Below are positions 40,490 through 51,680 of a stretch of DNA of 64,000 bases, in pieces; within the stretch, counting starts at the first letter, position 1, and the number at the start of each line of letters is the position of its first letter. A program made the translations under genes and the position numbers. The stretch spans positions 1 through 64,000 of the forward strand of contig NW_005179054.1 in NCBI RefSeq assembly GCF_000350225.1, read 5' to 3'. The DNA comes from Chondrus crispus. Lineage: Eukaryota; Rhodophyta; Florideophyceae; Gigartinales; Gigartinaceae. The notes below the pieces were generated by a model, which was not told where the DNA came from, did no database searches, and worked only from the letters and a program-made list of their open reading frames with translations.

Positions 40490-40632
40490 TTACGTGTACA
40501 GCAAACCCGACCTGGAATTGTGTCGGTGACAGGTTTGATCTGGAGTTGTACTACGAAAGTGGTCTGGGTAACGGAGTCTCTTTTTTATTTTTGTTTGTAA
40601 CTTTTTTTTGTTCAGGTTCGCTCGTACGAGCG

Positions 40633-42939
40633 ATGTCGACAAGTGCACCCGGGGACGTCTGTCCCGGGGCGAGTAGGAGCGGATCGGCAAGGGTGTCGAG
40701 GATCCCGCGGGGTCCTCGCACCCGAAGCCAGGCCAATACGGCCACGGATCCCGAAGGTCAAGAACCCCCGACGGGGATTGAAGCCGACAAGGATAACCTA
40801 TTCTACAGGTTCGAGAAGATGAGCGGGGAAATTCGCCAAGAGATGACCAAAAATCTCGAGGCTGAATTAACCCTCGTCCGGAAGCAACTGGAGTTGCAAG
40901 CATCCGAGTTCCACACCGAGTTAGGAGAGCTATCGGCTCGAGTGGATCTCGTCGAGAAGGACCGAGGTGATGCGACCGACGGTCTGGAGCCGGAGGTGCT
41001 AGCTTCGTTGAAAATTTCAGTCAAGGACGCGAGGCGCGACGCGAATCAAGCCTTGGAGTTATTACGAAAATTTAGGACAAGCATCGATGACCGATTCGAT
41101 CGCGCCGCGCAACGTCTCAAGGACCTTTAGCAGGCCGCTGATCAAGCTCCGCAAGGATCGGACGACGAGCCGCTCCCTTCGGGTAGAGAGGGCGACCGTC
41201 GGTCGAAGAAGGACAAGCCCGCTCGGCAGCGGAGATCCAAGTCGAAGCCCTCGAAGAAGGACAAGCGACGTACAAGCAAGGGTCACTGTAGTGACGATCC
41301 GGAGAACCGTGACTCACAGTCGAAGTCGCTTGGTCCCTCCGAAGATGGTAACGACGGTTCGTCGAACCATTCGGGCGATTCCGAACGCCGTTCAGAAGAA
41401 GGAAACGGAATTTCGTCAAGCAAGAAAATTTCCTCCAGACAAGGCGGAGTCATTTCGTCCGCCTCGCGGAGAGACAAGGACGCGGAGCCCGAAGATGTCG
41501 CAACGCGGCGCGGGCCGCGATGGGAGGAGTTGGAGGAGCTGAATCCGACCAACTACCTCTTCAAGAAATTACTTTCGTACCGAACGTACCGTTTGCGGAA
41601 CCCACAGCCACATTTGTCAAGTTCCCGGCGGATCGCCGTGCGAAAAATCACGAGAGATATTCCGCCTAAGGTGAAGAAGGACAACACGTTCACAGGTGAG
41701 GACGGGGTCCTTGTGTTGGATTTTTTGGCAAAGTTAGTTCAAGAGTTTGATACTCAAGAAATGGACGAGGGGCAAGCGATCCGCTTGTTGCCCGAATTTC
41801 TAAGCGGCATCGCCCTGAGACAATACACTTCGGTGTCTCAGACGGCCGGGTCCCACCACGGAAAGGTATCCGTTTGGCCGGAGGCCGTACAGTGGTTGTT
41901 GAGGAGTTTCGCAACCGACGAGGCGATCCGTCAAGCCGTGCTCGCATTGCGAGAAGTTCAGCCAAGACCGTCTGAAGACGAGATGGAATTTTATATCCGT
42001 CTGACGGACGCGAGCAATCGATGTGGAAACGTATATTCGATGGAAGAACAAATGACGATGTTTATTAAAGGACTCGATTCGAGTATCAAGCCGATGGTAT
42101 CTCAATACCGACAAGACAATCGGGACGTTTCGTTTTTGAGATTAGTCAATTACTCGAAGGCGCATGGCTCGGCGAGCCGCGCTAAGGACAAGAAGACCAA
42201 GAAGGTCACCATCCAGACGCTGTCGACGATCAGGGCGGGGAAGAAGCCGAGGGCTTCTTATCCCGGTCGCAAAAATCACGCCGCCGTCCATTTAGCCGAG
42301 TCCATTTCAGCGTCAGATGAGCGCGGTGCGCATGGAAGTAGCGAAAATCACTACGAAGGAGCGTTAGTAGCCGAAGGCGAGTTCATTGCGCCATCGGAGG
42401 GCTACGGACACGAGGACTACGGGGACAGCGGGTCGTCAACTTTACTGACGCCTGCATACACGACGGAGTCGTTTTCAGAGCCCACGGATCCCGTCATGAT
42501 GTTTCGGGGGCGCGGCTACACGCCGGCGCCGCGCATTCCGATGGAAGACAAGGGTACGACGTTTCGAAGGCCAGGCTGGATGGGAAGGCCCCAACGTCAA
42601 GGAAGGCTGCCGGCCTGTGGGGGGCCTAGGCCGCAATATCCCGTCAAGACGCACGGATTGGTGTGCTATCATTGTTACGAAAAGGGGCACGCCACGCCAA
42701 CTTGAATTCTTTCCCTCCGGGAAATGGACCGAGTTTTGGAGAATTATGAGGCGATATCTCCGATGGAGAGGTTAGGGATACCATCGACGAGTTACCTGAA
42801 GGTCAAGAATTGGTTCGGTTCGCAGACGGCGAGCACGCCGAGTGCTTCAACGCCAAGGTCGAACCAACCCTTCAGAGGGTCCGCCGCAGGGCCCGCGCCG
42901 TCGGATGTGAGAAGGATCCCGCAGCGGCAGGAAAACTAG
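40633..42939 (+). pseudogene. Element B gag, interrupted by TAG and TGA
   Basis: From ATG 40633 one frame runs through TAG 41128-41130 and TGA 42703-42705 to TAG 42937-42939. The first 165 residues are helical (LEAELTLVRKQLELQASEF), followed by a Lys/Ser/Arg-rich stretch. The capsid part begins YLFKKLLSYRTYRLRN and includes WLLRSFATDEAIRQAVLAL. The zinc knuckle reads CYHCYEKGHATPT and the codon expected to be its last Cys is the TGA. Opposite-strand frames here are shadows. Confidence 0.8.
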
Positions 42940-43181
42940 AGAGGGGAATCTTGCATGAGTCGCGAGAGGCACAGGGTCGACGTACTGTGCCCGGGGCTCA
43001 GCCCCGTTCCCCGTCTCTACGGGAAAAATCAGGCCTCAAGGAGGAGGTTGTTGGATTGGTGGATAAGCCCAAAGGGCCAGCTCAAGTCAAGAAAATTTTG
43101 AGCCGAGCCAGAGATCATCCGCTGGAAGAAGTTCGAAGACCCTGGTACAGGGTTAAGCGAAGGTAGTGTCCCGAGAAGATT

Positions 43182-43658
43182 TTGGTTCTTGCGCGAAAAA
43201 ACTATAAAGTTTACGCGGACATTGGACCCACAATCGGATTGATCAGCCGAGTGTTGTCTATTTTAGACACCGGCGCGGGACCAAACCTTGTGCGAAAATC
43301 GGAACTCCCGGCTGGAATGGAATCTCTAGTGTCCTACGGACCGACCCAAGACATTGGCGACGCGAACAATAGGCCCGTCCAGACTCTCGGAACCATCAGA
43401 ATGCCTGTGAGGCTTGGAAAATTTGTGGCCGCAGCTGAGTTTATTGTATGCGAAAAACTAGCCGTCCCGCTAATTCTAGGCGCGGACTACTGTGACCGGT
43501 TTGTGGAAGCCATTTATCCAAGGAAGAAAACGGTTGAGTTGGCGGATTTCTCGGAGGTTCCGATAGTTAGACGGTTCTCGACGAGAAAAGGAGGAAGAAT
43601 CTCGTCCCGGGAGAGGACGAGAACGATGGAAAGGTCGAGCGAATTTCCCCTAAGGTAA
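43182..43658 (+). CDS. Element B aspartic protease
   Basis: This frame carries an intact retropepsin motif SILDTGAGPNLVRKSELP and the partner LAVPLILGADYCD. It is in a different frame from both gag and reverse transcriptase, and its real N-terminus is uncertain (no ATG is obvious near 43182). Family members process Gag-Pol in particles. Of the three related proteases here (A, B, C) only this one keeps DTG. Confidence 0.75.
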   Translation: MVLARKNYKVYADIGPTIGLISRVLSILDTGAGPNLVRKSELPAGMESLVSYGPTQDIGDANNRPVQTLGTIRMPVRLGKFVAAAEFIVCEKLAVPLILGADYCDRFVEAIYPRKKTVELADFSEVPIVRRFSTRKGGRISSRERTRTMERSSEFPLR

Positions 43659-43660
43659 AA

Positions 43661-45778
43661 GTGGCAAGAGCCACGACTATCGAGCCAGGGACGCAACGCG
43701 TCGTGGAATGCACCTCAAAGAGGGCGGGCTTGGTTGTGGTTCAGCCGTACTCGTCGTTGTACGAAAGGCACGGGTTGACGTGCACGAATGGTGTCGTTCA
43801 GGTTGAGCCTCACCGGCCATTTCGTTTACTCGTTGCGAATTTTAGGACGTACCCTGTCAGGGTGCAAAAAAGCCAGGTGGTGGCAGAATTATTGCCGCAT
43901 CCGAGAGCCGCGCTCGAGAGCAAAACCACCATAGGTGAAGTTCTCAGAATTCGAGAAAGGAAGAAGGAAAATTTTCCTAATTCCACCAAGACGCCTACGG
44001 GCGAGACAAGATGCGAACCGTCGGATCAAGATCGCGAAGACCAGCAAGGAGAACGGGAGGAAAGGCTCTCCGCGACGGCAACTACGAAGCCGGAGCGGCA
44101 GATTGAGCGTCCCCCGCCGGACGTGGAGGAACTCGACCTGAGCCACGTGCGGGACCGGCTGCGCGAAAGATTCGGTCGAATGTTGAAAAAGTATTTCCGC
44201 ATGTGGGAAGGGACCCTCGGTGAGATCAACACCACGGTCCACCGGATTGAACTGGCCCCGGATACAAGGCCAATTGCACAAGCTCCCTACCGAGCCGGTT
44301 CAAAGGCTCGGGAGGTCGAGGACGCAGAAGTACAGAAGATGTTAGAAGCAGGAGTCATCGAACCGGCGCAGTCAGAATGGGCGGAGCCCGTTTTATTAGT
44401 GCCGAGGCCGGATGGATCGATGCGCTTTTGCGTAGACTATCGCCGGTTAAACGCGGTAACGGTAAAGGACACGTACCCTTTACCGCGCATGGATGAGTGC
44501 CTGGACTCGCTTGGTGACACCAAGGTTTTCTCCGCGTTGGACGCGATCTCGGGGTATTGGCAGATGCCTATCCCTGAGCGCGACCGCGACAAAACCGCAT
44601 TTTCGTGCCACTCAGGACTGTATCGCTTCTCAAGAATACCCTTCGGGCTAACTAACGCGCCAGCGACGTTTCAGAGAGCAATGGATATCCTGCTCTCTCC
44701 GTTCCGTTGGAAATGCTGTTTGGTGTATCTGGATGACATAATAATTTTTAGCAAGTCGTGGGAGGAGCACATCGTGCACGTGGATGAAATACTTTCTGTA
44801 TTGGAGAAGGCAGGTGTGAAGCTCAAGCTTCGCAAGTGCGAATTTTTCGTCGAAAAGATCAAGTACCTGGGCCATGTCGTTCGGCCAGGTACATTGGAAG
44901 TGGACGCTGCGCGAACCGTCGCATTGGAACAAGTGAGGTACCCTCAAACGCAGACCCAGCTCAGGAGCTTCTTGGGACTTTGTAATGTCTACCGCAGATT
45001 CGTTCCGCATTATGCGAAAATCGCGCACCCGCTCAATCAACTGTTGAAGTAGGGACAACCGGTCCAGTTGGAAGGATTCGACGAACCGTGCGAAAAAGCT
45101 TTTCACAAGCTCAAAGACGCTATCTTGGCGCCACCGGTGTTGGCCCTGCCGAAGAAGGACCTACCATACTCGGTAGACACCGATGCAAGCGACTATCAAA
45201 TCGGCGCTGCATTATTTCAAACGCATCCGGATGCGCAACGTAAACCCATCGGGTTCTTTTCAAGAACGTTAGCCGCAGCCGAGAGAAACTATTCTGTATC
45301 AGAAAAAGAATGTCTAGCGGTAATTTGGGCCGTACAAACTTTAAGACCATATCTATATGGCGAGCACTTCATTGTGCATACCGACCATGCCTCATTGAGG
45401 TGGTTGATGAACGTAACCGACCCCAGCGGGAGATTAATCCGATGGAGGCTCCGCCTCTCGGAATTTGGTTTCGAAATCAAGTACAAGAAGGGCAAGGCAA
45501 ACAGCCAAGCCGATGCCCTGTCAAGATTACGGACCGCAGGAGAAACCATCGACGAAATCGACGAGGAAATTCCATGCTTTATGGCCGAACCGGCCGAGGG
45601 AACAGTGGAGGACGAGGACAGTTTTGACGCGTTAGACGACATCCTCGCTCTTGAGGGGGGACCGCCCCTGAGCGCCTCGATTAATTCCAAGCTGTCACTC
45701 CGGAGGAGCTCATTCGCGAGCAAGCCGTCGACCCCTTCTGCAACCGCATCAAGGAAGAAATGGAAGCTGGAAAGGTGA
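43661..45778 (+). pseudogene. Element B reverse transcriptase and RNase H, one in-frame TAG
   Basis: The frame starts in the linker after protease. Reverse transcriptase landmarks are HRIELAPDTRPI, EAGVIEPAQSEWAEPVLLV, RFCVDYRRLNAVT, FSALDAISGYWQMPI, IPFGLTNAPATFQRAMD and LVYLDDIIIF, so the catalytic Asp residues are intact. TAG at 45050-45052 interrupts before the RNase H domain (SVDTDASDYQIG, SEKECLAVIWAVQTLRPYL, NSQADALSRL). Near 45695 a base change of frame is needed to pass into the integrase frame (TPEELIREQAVDPFCNRI), so the last residues of this frame are spurious. Confidence 0.9.
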
Positions 45779-46965
45779 GAACGTTCAGCACGGAGACCAA
45801 GGAACTCGAAGGAACTCTATGCCGTACTGCGGCGGAGTTTGTACAAGTGGTGATACCACAATCGTTAAGGGACCGCGTCCTAGGGTTAGGCCACTACGCA
45901 AAATTGGCAGGCCACCCGGGAGGCAGGAAACTTTACAAGACTTTGAGAAGATATTTTTATTGGCCTACGATGGCCCTAGACTGCTATGCAGTCGCGAAGA
46001 ATTGCGCCGCATGTGCGCAGGAAAGGGTGAAGTTAAGAAGAAACACAAAGGAAATAAAGCTGTTCACGCCCAAAGCTCCGCTGGAGTTTGTCGCCATCGA
46101 CATCCTCAGCGAGCTAATTACAACTAAACGAGGGAATCGGTATATTCTCGTGATCAGCGATCGATACTCGAAACTGGTACGAACCGTACCGTTGAAGAAG
46201 ATATCAGCTGCGCACATGGCACAAGCCTTCGTCCACCATTGGGTATTCGTGTACGGACCGCCGTTCAAGCTGCTGTCCGACAATGGAACACAGTTCACGG
46301 CCCGGTTCTTTCAGAATTTCTGCCGAATTCTCGGCATACGCAATGTGTTCAAGACCAAGTACCACCCGCAAGCCAACAGCCAAGTTGAGAGGTTTAACCG
46401 CACGCTGACTTCCGCGTTGCGAAAATACGTTGGAGAGCATCCCAAGGACTGGGACTTATTTAGCGACGCTGTGTCGTTCGCCTACAACACGCAAGTTCAT
46501 CGAACTACGAACATAGCGCCCTTCGAGCTGGTGTTAGCTCGGGCGCCGAGAAGCATTGCGTTACAAGCGCAGCCCACTTTGGAGAACTTCAGCTCGTCAC
46601 GAGCATACTACCTGAAATGGCAGTCGTGGTTGGAGAGCCTAATGCGAAGCGCCGATAGGAGTTTGCGAGAGGAACAAGCCCGGTACAAGCAAAATTTCGA
46701 CGCACGCCTTCGCAAGCCGCAATATGAGATCCCACCGGGGTCCTACGTGTTCCTCCGGAAGGAGCAGGGTACGGCTAGCGAACCGAAACACAAGCTGGCC
46801 CAAGTCGCTACAGGACCTTATCAGGTCAGAAGATCGGATCAATATACGGTAGTGATTGCCATTGGTGATCAGGAGGAACGCGTTTCGCGAGATCGAGTAG
46901 AACTGGCCCCATATCCGATGGAACCAGCCCCACATCAGGTCTACATCAGGCCATACAGTACCTAA
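45760..46965 (+). CDS. Element B integrase
   Basis: A 401-codon open frame holds a complete integrase: HHCC zinc domain (GHYAKLAGHPG, then NCAACAQ), core with Asp in VAIDILSE, Asp in LLSDNGTQFTA and Glu in SQVERFNRT, then the GPY/F module (ATGPYQV). All catalytic residues are present. It overlaps the RNase H frame by a few bases because of the frame switch near 45695. It ends before the chromodomain, which is in another frame. Confidence 0.9.
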   Translation: MEAGKVRTFSTETKELEGTLCRTAAEFVQVVIPQSLRDRVLGLGHYAKLAGHPGGRKLYKTLRRYFYWPTMALDCYAVAKNCAACAQERVKLRRNTKEIKLFTPKAPLEFVAIDILSELITTKRGNRYILVISDRYSKLVRTVPLKKISAAHMAQAFVHHWVFVYGPPFKLLSDNGTQFTARFFQNFCRILGIRNVFKTKYHPQANSQVERFNRTLTSALRKYVGEHPKDWDLFSDAVSFAYNTQVHRTTNIAPFELVLARAPRSIALQAQPTLENFSSSRAYYLKWQSWLESLMRSADRSLREEQARYKQNFDARLRKPQYEIPPGSYVFLRKEQGTASEPKHKLAQVATGPYQVRRSDQYTVVIAIGDQEERVSRDRVELAPYPMEPAPHQVYIRPYST

Positions 46966-46973
46966 GGGGACAC

Positions 46974-47390
46974 GTGACAGATCAAGGACGCGACGCGATG
47001 GAGAGTGAGGACGACCCTCACGCGCGGGCGCAGACACAAGAAGCCGAGGAAAATTTAGTTAGTCGAGATCGGTCGGCGGAGATACCGCAAAACCTACAGC
47101 AGATAGTTAATTCAGAAGATTTAGTGACATCGCAGGATCTTCAGGAGGGGGAAGTAAGTAACCCCGTACGCGATGGAGAGGAGGCGGATGCCGAGTACGT
47201 CATATAGAAGATCATCGACCACGGGAATCAAGATGAGGAATTAATCCTCAGGGTGAAGTGGTATGGGTATGGGACGAAGGACGCGACGTGGGAACCGGTT
47301 GCGCAGTTACCGCGAAGCGCGGTTGTGAGATATTTTCGGAAGAAGAAGTTGCCCCTGCCACCGCAGGCCGCCCGCGCACTACCATGGTGA
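46974..47390 (+). pseudogene. Element B chromodomain with one in-frame TAG
   Basis: An acidic linker (DDPHARAQTQEAEENL ... EEADAEYVI) runs into TAG 47205-47207, then KIIDHGNQDEELILRVKWYG, YGTKDATWEPV, LPRSAVVRYF and a stop at 47388-47390. The pattern YVIxKIIDH...VKWYGY...TWEP is a canonical chromodomain, marking the element as a chromovirus. It is fused to or follows integrase and would guide integration. Confidence 0.85.
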
Positions 47391-50300
47391 TCGTGTCAAG
47401 AAGAGTCTGGAAACCCGAGACGATGGAGAAGGCAAAAGTGCGAAGGGGGAAAGTCAGAGTGAGGCGTCCCAGAAGAGCAAAGGGCGAAATCCCGTCAAAG
47501 GAAGGAGTGGATACGCGACGCGTTTTCAAGGCGTTAGAGAGATAGGGGATTCCCTCCTGAGGCACGGAGTCTACAGGATCACCCCCACACGTCATGGACG
47601 TACAGAGAAGGAATGACGTTTGAATCAGCGATCCGCACCCGTGAGACTTATTTTGATCGAAAGAAATAGGGTTTCGCCGATGGTAAGCAGCCAATTGATC
47701 AGTGCGAGTCACCGACTGAGCTCCAGCCAGTCTCCGAAAATTTAACTATAATTCAGGGAATTACCCGCACTTGTACGAAATGTTGTTGGCAATTTTCACA
47801 GCCGACCGCACACATACTCAAGACTTACCACTGGCGAAGCCGTGACCGATCGCACCCAAGGGCACTTGCCCAGTTCATTTGCAACGCCTACAATGCGCCC
47901 GACGAGCGACAAGATGATTCCACATGGACCATAACCGCCCTGACGCGCCGACCTCACGTGCAACTACACGGCCCCGTACAAGGGCTGAGTACATCCGTCT
48001 CCTTTCTGAAAGGATCGAAGAAGGCACAAGACTCCTCCCGACGGCAACACAGGGTCACGAGCTCGCTTGATACGCGTAATATCTTCCTACCGACTTCGTG
48101 ATCGAGGGGAACACTAATGTGTTAGCACGATGGGCACGGAGGGGTTTCGTTGCGCCTACACTGGACCTGCGCGACGAACAACCTACTTACCCGCCTGCCA
48201 CCAAAACCTCTCCCTTTCCATTATTTTTGTTTCAGTTTTTGTCTGTGTTTTCGCATTTTTTTGTGAGGTGCAGAGGGCGATCTCCGTGTCGCGGACAACG
48301 CCAGAAAATATTTGCCACGCCTACCGATCTATAATTCAATCCCAAGTCAGAGTAGCGAACCGACAACCTCCGTAGTTGTTCATTTTGTTGTCCGCTACAA
48401 AGGGGCGATACGCTATGAGGTTTCGTATACCTGCCACGAAGACAGCACTTTACAAGTGGGTGGAGAGGAGTCCGGAGGACCATGGCGGCGAGGAAGTTCC
48501 CAACGGAGAGCGTGTGTAGCTTCACGAGCTTGGTTACGGCGATCAATCTGTCGGTCATAACGAGGGAGGATGCCACACCTCAAGTTTTATTTTTTTGCTA
48601 CATCGAGTGATCAACCGCGGCGTCCACCCCCTCTTCATTTTCTTTCACTTTCAGGTCCCTTTCCCCTCTACCTTCTTACCCGCTTTTTCTTCCGGCGTTC
48701 AGCCATCCTTTTTTACACATATGCATATATATGTTTTGTAATCAGAGACAGGAGCACCAAGCTCCCCGCAGGGTGCCGTATTAATGGAGAAGAAGCTGTG
48801 GACTGGAGAAGATGAAATACAAGGAGGCAAGGTTTGTAGTCATGATCGATCCGAGTTGAGGGGTTCGTCGCGATGCGTCACCCTGTAGGCAAGCTCGCAA
48901 CTCGTAGGATCGCGCAATTTCCAGGGCACCCGGAGGGTACTGGCCTGACGATGTGTCACCAAATTTCACACGGTGGGCACCAGAGAAAAAAGAGAGAGAG
49001 AAGGCACTTGAGAGACTGGGACGTATTTACGTCATAAGCTGGACCTTCGGTATATGTGCAACGACAAGGAGGGCCACCGAGATGGGACTGCGAAAGACCG
49101 CAGCAGAATGAGGTATAGAAAGCTCGAGCTGGAGTAACTACAGTAGTCGACAAGGGTGAAGACGCGTACGCCGGAGCGACGTGTTTTACGTCGTATGATC
49201 GTCTCAGATCGTTTCTTTTATTCGAAAGGAAACTCCTCCGGTATCCGGGATGACTAATGGAGACCCCTCCAAGATCTGCCCTAGTGGCGTCGCGAAAGTG
49301 TCAAGAAGGGGATGCCTCACCGAGTGCACAAGTTGAGGGCACAGGAGGGAAGTGATTCAGGGACTCGTCGAGCCTAATTACAAAACACATTGAGTAATGA
49401 GGACAGTGATAGGGGACACCACAAGCTTCGCTGGAGGTCGTCAAAGGCAAAACATATTCGGAAACACGACTGCCCATACCTTCTCGACCTCGATACCTCT
49501 CGCGGAGGGAATCGTCGAATGACCATTTGTAATACCTTTTGTGACCCCCTTCATGAGGCGACACTTTACACCCGCACCCTCTCCTGCCTCCCATAAGACA
49601 TATGCTAAGTTGATCTTTCTTTGTCGTGCGCGGATTGGGACCTCTCTAAGGCCTCGTGACGGGTCGATTGAACGTATTGAGCCTACAGGCAGACGAAGGG
49701 AAAAATGGAGGAAACGACACTCCTTTCAAGGCTGTCTTCACCCGGAACAGAGGACTCATCGGCGGGTGGCCATATGTTTTTTGTTTGTCTTTTTGTCTTT
49801 TTTTGCGATGCGCACACCCTAAGCCGTCCCAAACGACCTAAGTGTCACCGAACGTTCAACACCGAGATGAATTTTTCTTGGGGATGCAGGAGAAGTTGAG
49901 GAGGATGTCCAGCACAGAACTCCTTTGCTTACCCCGTTCGACGACAAGGGTCACGTGTGGCTGGCCAACGAGGTTAAGCACGGCGATCAGCAGGGACCCT
50001 GAAGGGCAAAAATGTATTCAAAGGACACAACAGTTCCCGATGAAGCTGGCACGTGAAGACAAGACGGTCGGTTTCATTTCGAATCGAGGCCAAGACCTTC
50101 GGTCCAGAGTTTGATGGTGTTACGAGGACGTCGTCCATACAGCAAACCAAAAGGGATGTAGTTGCCGCTCGCGAGCTGGCACCCCGAGGAGAAAGCCAGA
50201 AACGCCGTGTCACAGATGGAAAGGGAGTGACACTGACCCGACGAGTTGTAGCATTTGACATAGCCGCACGAAGGACCCCCTGAAGAACGCCTCAACGAGC

Positions 50301-51159
50301 TCACGCAGTGAGAAAAATGAAGCCCACCAGTTTGCTGGCGACTACAGGACCTCAAACATAGGCGCCACGGAGAGTACTTTTCCCAGATCTCCGTCACCTT
50401 TGCAATATCATCAAAAGGAATCGTCAAGGTCCGTACGTTTATTATTCTGCTTGGAATGCTTTCGTTTACATTCGGTTCAGCTGGAAAAAAGAAAAGGGGT
50501 GCTCGCACGGAATTCCCCGTCGGTGAAGAAGAGGACATTACCCACCCTGATCAGAGGGCAAAATAATACGAAAAAGAGCTTGAACATTCCAAGAGTGTAA
50601 TTATATTTTGCTCAAAACGACTCAATTGCGCGTTCTCAGGGATGGAAGTGAGAAGGAGCGTGTGGAGAAAACAATTGCGCTCGACGCCATGAGTCCGTCG
50701 GAAGAGATGAAGGGCGAAGCGTACGTTTGACCATGGAGGGATTGTACAGTTTACCTCAAAATTTTGTTGTCGTCTGCACTCGGCGAGCTAGACTGAGTGA
50801 CCGAACGCGGCAATGATTCATATTTATTTTCTTTGTGACATCCCGAATTCATCCGTGTCTCTCAGAAGTTAACAATAATGAGCTTTGCAAACGAAGTCGT
50901 GAGGCCGCGTGACGTCGTCGCAATAACATGGAGACGTGCGAGACTGAGTTGGGAGAGGATGAGAAAAAGAGAAGGACAAGAGAAGGACAAGAGAAGGACA
51001 AGAGAAGGAATACAGTAACGAGGAAAAGAGAAGGAAAGTGGAAAGAGGAAGATGCGACCGCGGCGACGGGGCGTATACAAAAAAAAGAGAGACAAAAAGA
51101 GGAGGAAGTGGCGAGGTGAAGAGAAGGAGGAAGGAGGTATACGGGTGCCACCGTGATTA
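47391..51159. other. Unexplained 3.8-kb interior of element B
   Basis: No frame longer than about 155 codons on either strand has recognisable features. Element A has under 0.5 kb at the equivalent place before its antisense ORF, so B has gained sequence or a decayed extension of the antisense gene. A purine-rich microsatellite (GAGAAGGACAA repeats) lies near 50968-51010. Confidence 0.4.
50968..51010 (+). repeat. GAGAAGGACAA short tandem repeat
   Basis: AGAGAAGGACAAG is repeated about three and a half times within a longer purine-rich tract reaching to about 51135. Confidence 0.85.
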
Positions 51160-51164
51160 TGACG

Positions 51165-51659
51165 TTTAGCGGTGCGCAGGGTTATTAAAATGAACAGAGT
51201 GACTTACTTGTGTTGAATGGTTTTGCAAAGCGGTTCTTAAGTTGGACACACTTGGGGTTGCAGGTTGGGTAGCTCTCAGGGTTAGTGAGTGGTTGTGCCC
51301 GGCCCCTTTTGCTTTCCCCGTCCGAACGCCGCGCCTTTTATAGAAATCGTATCTGAAATTTAGAACAATACAGTACCTGCTAGACTATAATAAACTATCC
51401 TTTCACTCTACAACTAATCTCCATACAATCGCTTATGTCCTTGCCTTCAATCTCCCCGACCATCCTCTTTAGTACTAGTGGATACTGTACTCCTCCTTTG
51501 ACAATTCTTTTAGGTATGGCATAGAAATTATGTTGTAGTTCTATGCCATCCTTTTAAAGAATGGAGGAGCCAGTCCATTCGGGAAGGACACGCGCAGTAT
51601 GTTTATACAAAGTAAAAGTACAAAGACATACATACTGTGCTTGTCCTTCAACCGTTACA
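51165..51659 (-). repeat. Element E 3' LTR
   Basis: On the minus strand it starts TGTAACGGTTGAAGG and ends CCGCTAAA. A TATAAAAGG box lies at about 51342-51333 (minus). An inverted repeat ATGGCATAGAA / TTCTATGCCAT surrounds about 51515-51551. Confidence 0.95.
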
Positions 51660-51674
51660 ACCTCTCCCCCTTTA
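51660..51674 (-). other. Element E polypurine tract
   Basis: The minus strand reads AAAGGGGGAGAGGT immediately before the 3' LTR, the expected place for plus-strand DNA priming. Confidence 0.85.
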
Positions 51675-51680
51675 AGATGG

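Noticed and set aside
41128-42705. Alternative genetic code or programmed readthrough to explain TAG and TGA in gag and the TGA at a zinc-knuckle Cys
   Set aside because: TAA, TAG and TGA all interrupt frames at different, non-conserved places in A, B, C and E, and other frames end normally at these codons. Ordinary mutation is simpler.
49974-50538. Possible copia-like reverse transcriptase on the minus strand (CCMDDVLV)
   Set aside because: Only a short YxDD-like word matches; neighbouring motifs are absent and the frames are short.
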